Source: an uncultured Porphyromonadaceae bacterium (GTDB lineage Bacteria > Bacteroidota > Bacteroidia > Bacteroidales > Muribaculaceae). From it: a DNA stretch of 64,000 nucleotides. Positions 17,066 to 25,295 of this stretch are shown here, piece after piece. Numbering within the stretch: the stretch's first letter is position 1; each line of letters begins with the position of its first letter. The stretch spans positions 29,352 to 93,351 of the forward strand of contig CABPYL010000006.1 in the NCBI GenBank assembly GCA_902461565.1. The letters are read 5' to 3'. Under the pieces are notes generated by a model that did not search any database, was not told the origin of the DNA, and saw only the letters and a list, made by a program, of their open reading frames with translations. Both the position numbers and the translations under genes were made by a program.

Positions 17066-17830
17066 TGCCGGAGGCATGCAGCGGCGGTCGCAGACCGCTC
17101 TCAACCCCGGAATAAGCCTTTAGGCGTTTCCGGGGATAGCGGCAGAGAAGGAAAGGTTTCCCGGAGGGAATACACTGACAGGCTAATCATCTGCCAGAAA
17201 GCAATCCCGCCATTCGATACCCATGCGGAGACACATCTCTTTCAACTCTTCTTCGAGTTTTCGTCGCGTATGATGCGATTCCTGTCCGTCGATATATTTT
17301 TCTACGCTTTTCATTATTGACGGGTTGATACTCATGGCGAAATAGTCTTTGCCCCAAGATTCAAACATCTGAAAGTTAGGGTTATTGTGCATCCACATGC
17401 TTGAGCAGCGTTTCACTTCCTGTACCAACGACGAAAGGGCGACTGTCGGCGCAAGTTTCACCAGAATGTGTATATGGTTGTCGATGCCGTTGATGCGCAG
17501 TACCTTGCAGCCCTTGTTGATAGCTATGGCGTTGATATAGCTATACAGCGCCCTCTTCTGACTGGATGGGATAGTCATGCGGCGGCAATATGTGTTTATG
17601 ACAATGTGATAGAAGGAGAAAACTTTGCTCATGGCAGCAAGGTGTGATTGCTGCAAAGTTATGATTTTCTTTTGGGATATTCAACTTTGCTGGCTTGGAA
17701 ACTTTTTTTGCCAGTCAGTGTATTCCCTCCGGGAAACTTTCCGTTTTCGGGCGCTGTCCCCGGAAACGCCTGGCGGCTTATTCCGGGGTTGATAGCGGCT
17801 TTCAGCCGCCTTTGCATGCCGGAGGCATGC
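17066..17830 (-). mobile_element. IS200/RAYT-like element, copy 1, with long inverted ends
   Basis: The segment 17066-17811 appears identical to 23530-24275. The two ends are imperfect inverted repeats of about 115 bp. Both contain, in order, a TGCC-GGA/TCC-GGCA palindrome, a GCGG/CCGC hairpin, a CCCCGGAATAAGCC...GGCGTTTCCGGGG hairpin and TTTCCC-GGA-GGGAATACACTGAC. The right end closes with the palindrome GCATGCC-GGA-GGCATGC (17814-17830). Such inverted, hairpin-rich ends differ from simple IS200 and recall REP-associated tyrosine transposase loci. One transposase gene lies inside on the minus strand. Confidence 0.8.
17183..17632 (-). CDS. IS200/IS605-type Y1 (HUH) transposase, copy 1
   Basis: 149 residues from the ATG at 17632 (MSKVFSFYHIV). 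An upstream TTG at 17656 is less likely. The HUH motif is HIH at residues 53-55, inside NGIDNHIHILVKL, and the nucleophile tyrosine is Y113 in the helix EKYIDGQESHH, the usual pattern of single-strand transposases. The protein should nick DNA next to hairpins at the element ends. No tnpB or IscB-like gene accompanies it. The protein is identical to the one at 23647-24096. Confidence 0.9.
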   Translation of the reverse strand: MSKVFSFYHIVINTYCRRMTIPSSQKRALYSYINAIAINKGCKVLRINGIDNHIHILVKLAPTVALSSLVQEVKRCSSMWMHNNPNFQMFESWGKDYFAMSINPSIMKSVEKYIDGQESHHTRRKLEEELKEMCLRMGIEWRDCFLADD

Positions 17831-17901
17831 GCTCCTTCCTCGTGCTTCGCGTTCCGTTCTACTCTGCGCCCTCCCACAAACCTCCTGTCCGCTAAAATCT
17901 T

Positions 17902-17942
17902 CAAGATTAATTTGCGCACATACAAGATTAATTGTATTTTTG
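17902..17942 (+). promoter_or_regulatory. Promoter and direct-repeat operator of the S24 regulator gene
   Basis: TTTG (17911-17914), a 20-bp spacer, and TATTTTTG (17935-17942) form a complete promoter 26 bp before the ATG at 17968. CAAGATTAATT is directly repeated at 17902-17912 and 17923-17933, two helical turns apart, overlapping the -33 box and the spacer. That layout suits autorepression by the XRE-type protein just downstream, which is inference. The remainder of 17633-17901 is the right end of the mobile element and CT-rich sequence. Confidence 0.7.
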
Positions 17943-17967
17943 CGGTTGGATATTAGATAATATAAAG

Positions 17968-18651
17968 ATGCTTAGAACGTTCGACGAATTGGGCCTGCCG
18001 GATGCCGGTGCATCTGTGGTAGACCGCATCAAGTACCTTATCAAACTGTCGCGCAACACCCAGGCGAGTTTCAGTCAGCTTATCGGTGTTGATCCTGCGA
18101 GCCTGTCTCGTGTGCTGAGCGGCAAGTCGGAACCCTCCGAGGGTTTTCTGAACCGCATTGTGGTGAACCTTAACGTGTCCAAGGACTGGCTTGTCAGCGG
18201 ATCCGATGTTCCTTTCCCGCGAAATGCGGGGAAGCACAACGATGTGTCGTACGGCGCGCCGGTATACGATATCGATGTTACCGCCGGTACCACTCCGCTG
18301 AGCCGAATGTTCACTGCCGAACGTATTGTAGGTTATATGAAGCTGCCGGGGCTGAACCCGTCGCTGCCCATTGTGCGTGTCAGCGGCAATTCCATGCAGC
18401 CAAAACTGAACAGCGGCTGCTATATCTCGATACGTCCTATTGCGCCGGATGCTCCCATCTCGTGGGGCAGTATCTATGTTGTGGTGCTTGCCGATTACCG
18501 TCTTGTAAAATATGTGCGCCGTAACGTCGACCCTGCGTTGGTTACGCTGCACAGCGCCAATCCGGACTATGATGACATTGAGGTGCGCCGCAGTGATATC
18601 GAAGCTTTATATCTTGTTGAAAATGTTATCAACCATGACTTCCTCTCATAA
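17968..18651 (+). CDS. XRE-S24 (CI/LexA-like) transcriptional regulator
   Basis: 227 residues from the ATG at 17968. An XRE helix-turn-helix (about 15-75: ASFSQLIGVDPASLSRVLSG) is joined to an S24 peptidase domain with the catalytic Ser in VRVSGNSMQP (S142) and Lys in YRLVKYVRR (K181). An Ala-Gly pair at 106-107 (DVTAGTTP) is in the right place to be a self-cleavage site. Such proteins are repressors that lose activity on RecA-stimulated autocleavage. No prophage genes are near. Its end overlaps rnhB by 17 bp, so the two are likely co-transcribed. Confidence 0.85.
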   Translation: MLRTFDELGLPDAGASVVDRIKYLIKLSRNTQASFSQLIGVDPASLSRVLSGKSEPSEGFLNRIVVNLNVSKDWLVSGSDVPFPRNAGKHNDVSYGAPVYDIDVTAGTTPLSRMFTAERIVGYMKLPGLNPSLPIVRVSGNSMQPKLNSGCYISIRPIAPDAPISWGSIYVVVLADYRLVKYVRRNVDPALVTLHSANPDYDDIEVRRSDIEALYLVENVINHDFLS

Positions 18652-19231
18652 TCCGCTTCCGTCATGCTTTACGGACGGTGTTAACGAGGCAGGCACCGAC
18701 GAGGCCGGGCGCGGGTGCCTGGCCGGACCTGTGTTCGCCGCTGCCGTTATCTTGCCCGACGGTTATATAAACGAGTGGATAAACGATTCCAAGCAACTGA
18801 GCGAGAAACGCCGCATGATGCTGCGCGAAGATATTATGCGCGATGCCGTGGCCTGGTCCATTGCGAGTGTCGATGCTGCCGAAATAGACCGTATAAACAT
18901 ACTGCAGGCATCTATCGAGGCCATGCACCGCGCATTAGCCGCTCTTTCCATGCGTCCCGGCGCGGTGATTGTAGACGGCAACCGCTTCCGTCCGTTCGAG
19001 GATATCCCCTGGCAGACGTTCGTGAAGGGCGACGGACGCTTTGCCAATATCGCGGCCGCATCCATCCTTGCCAAGACCGAGCGCGACCTGTTTATGCTGC
19101 GCGCGCACGAGCAGTACCCATGCTATGGCTGGGACCGCAATAAAGGCTATCCCACGGCCGACCACCGTGCCGCAATAGCAGAGCATGGTCCGTGCCCGCT
19201 GCACCGCATGACTTTTAAGCTGCTGAAATAG
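18635..19231 (+). CDS. rnhB: Ribonuclease HII
   Basis: 198 residues from the ATG at 18635, inside the end of the upstream regulator gene. Conserved parts: GTDEAGRGCLAGPV with two of the catalytic acids, NDSKQLSEKRR, VDGNRF, KGDGRFANIAAASILAKTERD and the C-terminal GYPTADHR. It cuts the RNA strand at ribonucleotides embedded in DNA. It converges on the PpiD-like gene 15 bp downstream. Confidence 0.95.
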   Translation: MTSSHNPLPSCFTDGVNEAGTDEAGRGCLAGPVFAAAVILPDGYINEWINDSKQLSEKRRMMLREDIMRDAVAWSIASVDAAEIDRINILQASIEAMHRALAALSMRPGAVIVDGNRFRPFEDIPWQTFVKGDGRFANIAAASILAKTERDLFMLRAHEQYPCYGWDRNKGYPTADHRAAIAEHGPCPLHRMTFKLLK

Positions 19232-19246
19232 CTAAGACAGCGAGGA

Positions 19247-21346
19247 TTATTCTTCGCCAACAGACTGTACGAAGTTGAGCGAGCGGTTGTCGATCTTGTT
19301 CTTGCCGAGCAGCAGGGGCAGGGGCGACTGCTGACGGGCAATACCGAATGTCTGGTTGAAACGCATGCCGTAGTCGCGTTCGTTGAAGGGACGGCCTTCG
19401 GCCTTTACATCTTCTACGGTGTAGACAATAACGCCGCGGTTACCTTTGACAGGACCTACAAACTTGCCTTTCTCGGTGGCAGCGATCTTGCCCTGAAGGG
19501 CGCTTTCGCCAACGCCGATGGTGAGCAGGGTAGGAGTATTGATGTTAACGGTGCCGTGCTTGATGGAGTCGCCCATCAGTTTGGCATAGCCTTCGAGGTC
19601 GTTAGCCTTGCCGGCATAGTCGGCCATAAGTTTTTCGGCCTTCTTGAGATTGCGCGCGCGGGTTTCGAGCTGTGTTTTGGTAGCATCGCTGTACCAGGGC
19701 ATGTAATCGTCGTACACGTCTTTTACGGCAACGGCCATGAGGTATGTCTGGCGGTCGTCCTGCATCATGGGCGATACTTTGCCCTTCTTGTTGTCGAGGG
19801 CCCATTTTACGAAGCGGCGTGAGTCGCGTACGTTGCCTATGCCGGTGCTGGAGGCGCCGACCTGAGCGGAGAGTACGGAGTATCCGGCCTCGCCGGCGTT
19901 CTTGGCAAAGTCGGCGGCGGAGGAATTGTTGCTGATGTATGTGCGCAGGTTGGTGGAGAGGTCGGTAAGTGTTTCCTGCGAGGGGTCTACGGTATATTCG
20001 ATAACAGCGAAGTCATAGAAGTTTACGGGAGCGTTACGCTTGTTCACGCGATAGATGGCGTGTACAGGAGTGCCCTGAAGTGTGTCGGTGAGGACGAATG
20101 CGCGGCCAACAGACTGTGCTGCGAGGGCGGTACGGGTCTTTTCATCGATGCCGGTACCTTCGAGGGAGGTCCATACGCTGTCGACGGTCTGCACCTGATC
20201 GCTGTTGAGCGATGCGAATGTTGCCCCGCCGTTTATTGCGGCTGCGAGGCTGTCGAAATCGGCGGTGTCGGCGGCACGGAGAATGGAAACATTAATCGAG
20301 TCGATGCCGGTGTTCACGCTCAGCAGTTTGGCGAGGGTATAGGAATCGTTTGTGCGGTTGAGCAGTTTTGCGGTTCCGGGTTCGGCGGTGGTGACGAATT
20401 CTTTCAGACGTGTGTCGCGGATTGCAGAAGCAGGCACTTTCTGGTTGGTGGTGGAGAACTTGGTGTCGGAAGCCACGCCTTCGGTACCGGTGGTCTGGTT
20501 GAGGGCCACGATGGCGTTCTCAACGGCCTGCTGGCCTGCGATACGGTCGGCCTGGGAAGGTTCTATCGCAACGTATATATAGTCGATCTCGCGCATCGGC
20601 TCGTCGAGACGGTAGTTCTGTTTTTCGGATTTCCAGAGAGCTTCGATATCGGCGTCGGAGAATTCTATCTCGTCGTCGGCTACGGCAGTGATGTCCTTGT
20701 TTACGTAAGCGATGGTGCTTGTGGTAACATTGTTGTCGTAGAAGCTTTTTGCGTCGAGTTTGTTATATGTGTACAGACCCGTGAGGAGGCGCATGAATTT
20801 CTGCTGGAGCATAGCCTCGGTGAGTTCCTGTTCCTGGTTAGCCCAGATATTGCGGAGTTCGGGTGCCAAGTTTGCAGGGATGTTGTATTTAGCGGGATTC
20901 TGAACTGCGTCGAACACCACGTGGCCGGAAGCCTCGGGGAGGTTGAGCTGCTGAGCCAGATAAGCGAGCATCTGTGCGGCCTGAGGATTTGGGTTTGTGC
21001 CGGTGAGGGCTTCGGTGAGTTCGCTGTCGGTAACCTTGATGCCGAGGTCTTCGTATTCTTTGTCGAACAGTTTTTCGGCGATGAGGCCCTGCAGCACATT
21101 CTGCGATAGAACGTCGTTGCTGATTTCGCGGCCCTGGTTACGCATTTGTTCTCCGGCCTGCGAGATACGGTTTTGGTATTCCTGGTATTCCACCGTTGTG
21201 CCGGCGGCGTTGGCCACCGTGCTCGGATGGCCGAAATAGGTGCGTCCTGAGGTCAAGAAGTCTCCCAGAATGAAGGCAAGCAGGGCTACTATGATGATAA
21301 CGAAAAGCAGCACCGACTTGTTGCGGATTTTTTCTAATGTTGCCAT
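19247..21346 (-). CDS. PpiD-like membrane-anchored peptidylprolyl isomerase/chaperone
   Basis: 699 residues. A short cytoplasmic start (MATLEKIRNKS) and one membrane segment (VLLFVIIIVALLAFILGDFL) anchor it in the inner membrane. The periplasmic part begins with a SurA_N-like helical domain (EYQEYQNRISQAGEQM, VLQGLIAEKLFDKEYEDLGI), and a PPIC-like region lies around residues 330-440 but its active-site pattern is weak. The arrangement and length match Bacteroidota PpiD proteins, which help outer-membrane and periplasmic protein folding. Promoter at 21385-21418. Confidence 0.85.
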   Translation of the reverse strand: MATLEKIRNKSVLLFVIIIVALLAFILGDFLTSGRTYFGHPSTVANAAGTTVEYQEYQNRISQAGEQMRNQGREISNDVLSQNVLQGLIAEKLFDKEYEDLGIKVTDSELTEALTGTNPNPQAAQMLAYLAQQLNLPEASGHVVFDAVQNPAKYNIPANLAPELRNIWANQEQELTEAMLQQKFMRLLTGLYTYNKLDAKSFYDNNVTTSTIAYVNKDITAVADDEIEFSDADIEALWKSEKQNYRLDEPMREIDYIYVAIEPSQADRIAGQQAVENAIVALNQTTGTEGVASDTKFSTTNQKVPASAIRDTRLKEFVTTAEPGTAKLLNRTNDSYTLAKLLSVNTGIDSINVSILRAADTADFDSLAAAINGGATFASLNSDQVQTVDSVWTSLEGTGIDEKTRTALAAQSVGRAFVLTDTLQGTPVHAIYRVNKRNAPVNFYDFAVIEYTVDPSQETLTDLSTNLRTYISNNSSAADFAKNAGEAGYSVLSAQVGASSTGIGNVRDSRRFVKWALDNKKGKVSPMMQDDRQTYLMAVAVKDVYDDYMPWYSDATKTQLETRARNLKKAEKLMADYAGKANDLEGYAKLMGDSIKHGTVNINTPTLLTIGVGESALQGKIAATEKGKFVGPVKGNRGVIVYTVEDVKAEGRPFNERDYGMRFNQTFGIARQQSPLPLLLGKNKIDNRSLNFVQSVGEE

Positions 21347-21384
21347 TGTATGATAAGATGTTTATAATTTTCGCGTAAATAGCG

Positions 21385-21418
21385 CACAAAGATACGTTTT
21401 TTTTGGCACAAACTCAAA
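21385..21418 (-). promoter_or_regulatory. Promoter of the PpiD-like gene
   Basis: Minus-strand TTTG (21415-21418), a 20-bp spacer, then TATCTTTGTG (21385-21394), 38 bp before the ATG. Between here and 21937 the gap contains a GC hairpin (GAGCG...CGCTC, 21467-21485), AT-rich sequence and a GA-rich stretch, but no gene that I can support. Confidence 0.7.
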
Positions 21419-21936
21419 GGAGGCGGCAAAAAATGCGGTAAAAAATACTTGCGGGTACAAAAGAGCGACCCTCGGCGGGCCGCTCCTTCAAAAATCCGGA
21501 ATAAATCAGTATCTGAATTTGAATGTTTCACTGTCTTGCGGCGCGCTGCTCCGGACAGAAATCTGCGCCATTATCGATTTTTGTGTGTGAATGGAAGAAT
21601 GTGTCGGATTTTCCTGTTCACGTTGCAAATGTAATAAAAATTTGAATACGCAATAACTTTTTGGGAGAAATTTTTGTAAATTTTGCAGAAAAATGTCAGA
21701 TTGATGCTTTTGGGTATGAAAAATGTTTCCTCCTATATAATAATGTGTGGTCTATGTCGGGGAATGGAGTGTGGGCGAGAAAAAGGAGTATTTAAAATGG
21801 AGAGTGGCGGGTGGAGTGATGCCGGGAGAGAATTGCTGTCGGGTGAGCCAAGTGCTATGCAGATTGTTCCAAATCTGCGTCAGAGTGATGCAAAGAAAGC
21901 GAAATTGCGGCAAAAATGAAAAATATCGCAAAAATG

Positions 21937-21968
21937 TTTGGCACTTTGCAAAAGATGATATAACTTTG
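21937..21968 (+). promoter_or_regulatory. Promoter of the secreted 423-aa protein gene
   Basis: TTTG (21937-21940), a 20-bp spacer, TAACTTTG (21961-21968). The transcript would have a leader of about 65 nt before the ATG at 22041. Confidence 0.7.
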
Positions 21969-22040
21969 CCACTCCAATACGGTACATCCCGTCGTGCGCT
22001 AAAATTGATTTGTATAATATCATCAAATAATTTCAGTCTT

Positions 22041-23312
22041 ATGAAGAAACTTTACACAATCGCCCTTGCTGCCGCTATGGCCTTCGGTGCTTCCGCAGCA
22101 GCTCCTCAGGTGCAGACAACCATCGCACCTCTGCCTGCAAAGGCTGTCAAGAACATAACATTAGCCGAAGGTGCTGTAGTTGGCGCCGAAAAAGCTACAT
22201 TCCCCACAATTCGCAAGGCCGTTTCCGCCGAACAGCTCTTCGGCACCTATATCTGGAACTACTTCTGCCCGTTAGGACAGGGTACTGACGAAAAAGATGA
22301 ACTCGAATTTTCGGCAGGTACCAATCCTAACGAAGTTCTCGTTTCCGGTATCTCCGGTGGTATGACAGTGGTTGGTACTGCCGACTTCAATGCCGGTACT
22401 GTAACAATGGAAGCCCAGCTGCTTGTTGAAAATACTCAAGTTAATACGGGTACCAGCACAGTAGCTGCTAATATTTATTTCTTCCCATGCTATGTCGACG
22501 AAAACGATCAACCCCAGATTACTGAAGAAGCTGCGGTAATCACCATCACTGCGACCGGGGCCGAAATGGATGAAATGAAAGGTTTCTGCGTAGCTGCACT
22601 CTCCCTTGACGGCAGTCAGCTTTATGGTTACTTCAATTTATGCCTGTTCAATGAATTTGAAAAATACATTTTCTCCGATCACTGGACAAGTGTCGGCGAT
22701 GCTGAATTCAAGGCAGGCTTCATCTACGCTATGTTCGTAGGCACAGATGGCCTTTCCACAATCGAGACTATACCCTCAGCTTCTGTTCCTGCATACCGCA
22801 GCGTAGAAGATCCTAATATCATCCGTCTCAATAACGCATATGCAGCTCCCTTTGACGATCCTACGATGGCCGATCCCATGCTCATCGACCTTACTGATCC
22901 CAACTGTGTAGTAGTTCCCATGCAGTATACTGGTATTGGCGTACGCGATATGGGTGCCGCATACATCCTGAGCCGTTCCGAGAATTACGAAAGTATTGAC
23001 GCATTCCTTGCCAGCGATATGGCGAAATATGTTATTCTCCTCAAAGACAGTAATGTAATTGACATTCCTGCCGGTGGTATCTGGTGGTTCTTCCCCGAAG
23101 GCGATCCCGAGCACCTCTATGGTGCCAAGAACGAGCTCCCCTCGAGAATAACTCTTCCCGCAGGCTGGAATGCAATCGACAACATCACTGTTGAAGGCGT
23201 AGACGCTCCCGTTGAGTACTACAACCTCCAGGGTATCCGCGTAGCCAACCCCGAAAACGGTCTCTACATCCGTCGCCAGGGCAAGAACGCTACCAAGATT
23301 CTCGTAAAATAA
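22041..23312 (+). CDS. Secreted protein with type-IX-like C-terminal tail, function unknown
   Basis: 423 residues from the ATG at 22041, where a signal peptide (MKKLYTIALAAAMAFGASA) begins. Upstream in-frame codons precede the promoter and are not used. No enzymatic motif is recognised and the body looks beta-rich. The end (VEYYNLQGIRVANPENGLYI, then RRQGKNATKILVK) is the stereotyped C-terminal domain seen on many secreted Muribaculaceae and Prevotella proteins and resembles a type IX sorting signal. A strong terminator follows. Confidence 0.8.
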   Translation: MKKLYTIALAAAMAFGASAAAPQVQTTIAPLPAKAVKNITLAEGAVVGAEKATFPTIRKAVSAEQLFGTYIWNYFCPLGQGTDEKDELEFSAGTNPNEVLVSGISGGMTVVGTADFNAGTVTMEAQLLVENTQVNTGTSTVAANIYFFPCYVDENDQPQITEEAAVITITATGAEMDEMKGFCVAALSLDGSQLYGYFNLCLFNEFEKYIFSDHWTSVGDAEFKAGFIYAMFVGTDGLSTIETIPSASVPAYRSVEDPNIIRLNNAYAAPFDDPTMADPMLIDLTDPNCVVVPMQYTGIGVRDMGAAYILSRSENYESIDAFLASDMAKYVILLKDSNVIDIPAGGIWWFFPEGDPEHLYGAKNELPSRITLPAGWNAIDNITVEGVDAPVEYYNLQGIRVANPENGLYIRRQGKNATKILVK

Positions 23313-23330
23313 TCATTTCTCCGATACAAC

Positions 23331-23366
23331 AAAAAGCGGGCTCCTTTTCCGGGTGGCCCGCTTTTT
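23331..23366 (+). terminator. Rho-independent terminator
   Basis: AAAAAGCGGGC and GCCCGCTTTTT form a perfect 11-bp stem with a 14-base loop, 18 bp after the stop of the secreted protein gene. The T-run is part of the stem, so it can act in both directions. Confidence 0.9.
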
Positions 23367-23373
23367 CTGTTGC

Positions 23374-23529
23374 AGTGGAGAGTGAAGAGCGGAGAGGATT
23401 TTTGAGTGAAGAGCGGAAGTCGGAGAGGGATTGGAGTGGAGAGTAGAGATAGTGAGGGCTGAGAGTAGAGAGGGAGAAGAGGATTTTTGAGTGGAGTGCG
23501 GAGCGAGAAGCGCGAGGAAGGAGGGGACA
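23374..23529 (+). repeat. GA-rich low-complexity arm left of IS200-like copy 2
   Basis: Degenerate repeats of GAGTGAAGAGCGGAGAG type, with GAGGATTTTTGAGTG occurring twice inside. Composition is almost entirely purine for 150 bp. It relates to the tandem GA repeat left of copy 1 and, in reverse, to the CT-rich arm on the right side of copy 2. Confidence 0.75.
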
Positions 23530-24275
23530 TGCCGGAGGCATGCAGCGGCGGTCGCAGACCGCTCTCAACCCCGGAATAAGCCTTTAGGCGTTTCCGGGGA
23601 TAGCGGCAGAGAAGGAAAGGTTTCCCGGAGGGAATACACTGACAGGCTAATCATCTGCCAGAAAGCAATCCCGCCATTCGATACCCATGCGGAGACACAT
23701 CTCTTTCAACTCTTCTTCGAGTTTTCGTCGCGTATGATGCGATTCCTGTCCGTCGATATATTTTTCTACGCTTTTCATTATTGACGGGTTGATACTCATG
23801 GCGAAATAGTCTTTGCCCCAAGATTCAAACATCTGAAAGTTAGGGTTATTGTGCATCCACATGCTTGAGCAGCGTTTCACTTCCTGTACCAACGACGAAA
23901 GGGCGACTGTCGGCGCAAGTTTCACCAGAATGTGTATATGGTTGTCGATGCCGTTGATGCGCAGTACCTTGCAGCCCTTGTTGATAGCTATGGCGTTGAT
24001 ATAGCTATACAGCGCCCTCTTCTGACTGGATGGGATAGTCATGCGGCGGCAATATGTGTTTATGACAATGTGATAGAAGGAGAAAACTTTGCTCATGGCA
24101 GCAAGGTGTGATTGCTGCAAAGTTATGATTTTCTTTTGGGATATTCAACTTTGCTGGCTTGGAAACTTTTTTTGCCAGTCAGTGTATTCCCTCCGGGAAA
24201 CTTTCCGTTTTCGGGCGCTGTCCCCGGAAACGCCTGGCGGCTTATTCCGGGGTTGATAGCGGCTTTCAGCCGCCT
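23530..24275 (-). mobile_element. IS200/RAYT-like element, copy 2
   Basis: Corresponds base for base, as far as I can read, to 17066-17811 at an offset of 6,464 bp and in the same orientation. The left palindrome is intact. On the right the closing palindrome differs (CTTACC-TCC-GGCAGGC near 24280-24293), so the identical part ends within the GCCGCCT hairpin. Confidence 0.8.
23647..24096 (-). CDS. IS200/IS605-type Y1 (HUH) transposase, copy 2
   Basis: 149 residues from the ATG at 24096, identical in protein sequence to the product of 17183-17632: HIH at 53-55 and nucleophile Y113. Identity suggests recent transposition or gene conversion. Confidence 0.9.
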   Translation of the reverse strand: MSKVFSFYHIVINTYCRRMTIPSSQKRALYSYINAIAINKGCKVLRINGIDNHIHILVKLAPTVALSSLVQEVKRCSSMWMHNNPNFQMFESWGKDYFAMSINPSIMKSVEKYIDGQESHHTRRKLEEELKEMCLRMGIEWRDCFLADD

Positions 24276-24287
24276 CGGCTTACCTCC

Positions 24288-24450
24288 GGCAGGCCCTCCC
24301 ATCCTTCTGATTTCGCCTCCTTGCGCTCCACCCTCTCCATGCTCTACACAGAGCCTCCTCTCCGCTCTTCACACTCCGCTCAATCTCCTCTCGGCCCCAC
24401 TCTATACACTGAGCCTCTTCTCCGCTCTCTATTCGCTTTCCACAAAAATC
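24288..24450 (+). repeat. CT-rich low-complexity arm right of IS200-like copy 2
   Basis: Pyrimidine-rich degenerate repeats (CTCCTCTCCGCTCTTCACACTC and similar, ending CACAAAAATCCTC). These are the inverted counterpart of the GA-rich arm at 23374-23529. The 24097-24455 gap holds only this and the element's right end. Confidence 0.7.
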
Positions 24451-24455
24451 CTCTT

Positions 24456-24488
24456 TTTGTCGTTTGGCGGAAAATTTGTACATTTGCA
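24456..24488 (+). promoter_or_regulatory. Promoter of the rhomboid gene
   Basis: TTTG (24456-24459), a 19-bp spacer and TACATTTGCA (24479-24488), an exact TAnnTTTGnA. It begins right after the CT-rich arm, 50 bp before the ATG. Confidence 0.75.
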
Positions 24489-24538
24489 GGTGAATAAAAG
24501 CCGGTGCGATGCGTGCCGACACACTAATATGTATATTG

Positions 24539-25294
24539 ATGTATAACGAACGTTCCTCATTCTTTTCCGATATTCCGCCGGTAGTAAAGAATCTGCTGAT
24601 TATCAATATTCTGGTATTCGCAGTAATGGCTATTATGCCCGCGGCGCAGCGATGGTTCCACACATACCTGTCGCTCTATTATTTCAGCTCGCCGGCTTTC
24701 AAGCCGTATCAGCTGTTTACCTACATGTTTCTGCATGGCGATTTCATGCACCTGTTCTTCAATATGTTCGCTCTGTTTATGTTCGGGCGTACTATCGAGA
24801 TGGCGATGGGATCGTCGCGCTTCCTGTTCTATTACATCTCGTGCGGTATTGGCGCGGCACTGGTGCAGCTGGGAGTGTTTGCAATATATATCAGCAATGT
24901 ATCGGATCTGCTGCCGCCGGACGTGGTGGCGCGAGTGACCGAGGAGGGCTGGAGCTTGCTACAGAGCGGCTACAATTATTCCGATCCCGATCTTTCGCGC
25001 CTTAACGAGTTCATCAATACTCCTATGGTTGGTGCCTCCGGCGCCATCTACGGCGTGCTGCTTGCCTTCGGCTTTCTGTTCCCCAATGTTGGTATATATC
25101 TTTTCTTTATTCCCGTGCCTATCAAGGCCAAATGGCTTGTTGCGGGTTATTTTGTGCTTGAGCTGCTGTACGGAATATCCGGCTCGGCCGACGGTGTGGC
25201 CCATTTCGCGCACCTTGGCGGCATGATTTTCGGTTTCCTGCTCCTGCTGTACTGGAAGCGCAAAGGTACATTCAACAACGGCTGGTTCTTCTGA
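24539..25294 (+). CDS. Rhomboid-family intramembrane serine protease
   Basis: 251 residues from the ATG at 24539. Six membrane segments, with the helix-2 signature FLHGDFMHLFFNMFALFMFG, the nucleophile Ser in GASGAIYG (about residue 167) and the partner His in HFAHLGG (about 225). It cleaves transmembrane substrates within the inner membrane. An insert of about 50 residues between TM3 and TM4 (SDLLPPDVVARVTEEGW...) is hydrophilic. The stop is followed one base later by the ATG of the EEP gene, so they form an operon. Confidence 0.93.
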   Translation: MYNERSSFFSDIPPVVKNLLIINILVFAVMAIMPAAQRWFHTYLSLYYFSSPAFKPYQLFTYMFLHGDFMHLFFNMFALFMFGRTIEMAMGSSRFLFYYISCGIGAALVQLGVFAIYISNVSDLLPPDVVARVTEEGWSLLQSGYNYSDPDLSRLNEFINTPMVGASGAIYGVLLAFGFLFPNVGIYLFFIPVPIKAKWLVAGYFVLELLYGISGSADGVAHFAHLGGMIFGFLLLLYWKRKGTFNNGWFF

Positions 25295-25295
25295 C

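Noticed and set aside
21467..21485. GC hairpin GAGCG...CGCTC as a terminator
   Set aside because: It lies between two divergent genes, where no transcript needs to end, and has no proper T-run on either side.
21683..21919. Plus-strand frame of 78 codons before the secreted protein gene
   Set aside because: No recognisable features and it ends just before the promoter of the next gene. The long in-frame extension from 21747 is rejected for the same reason.
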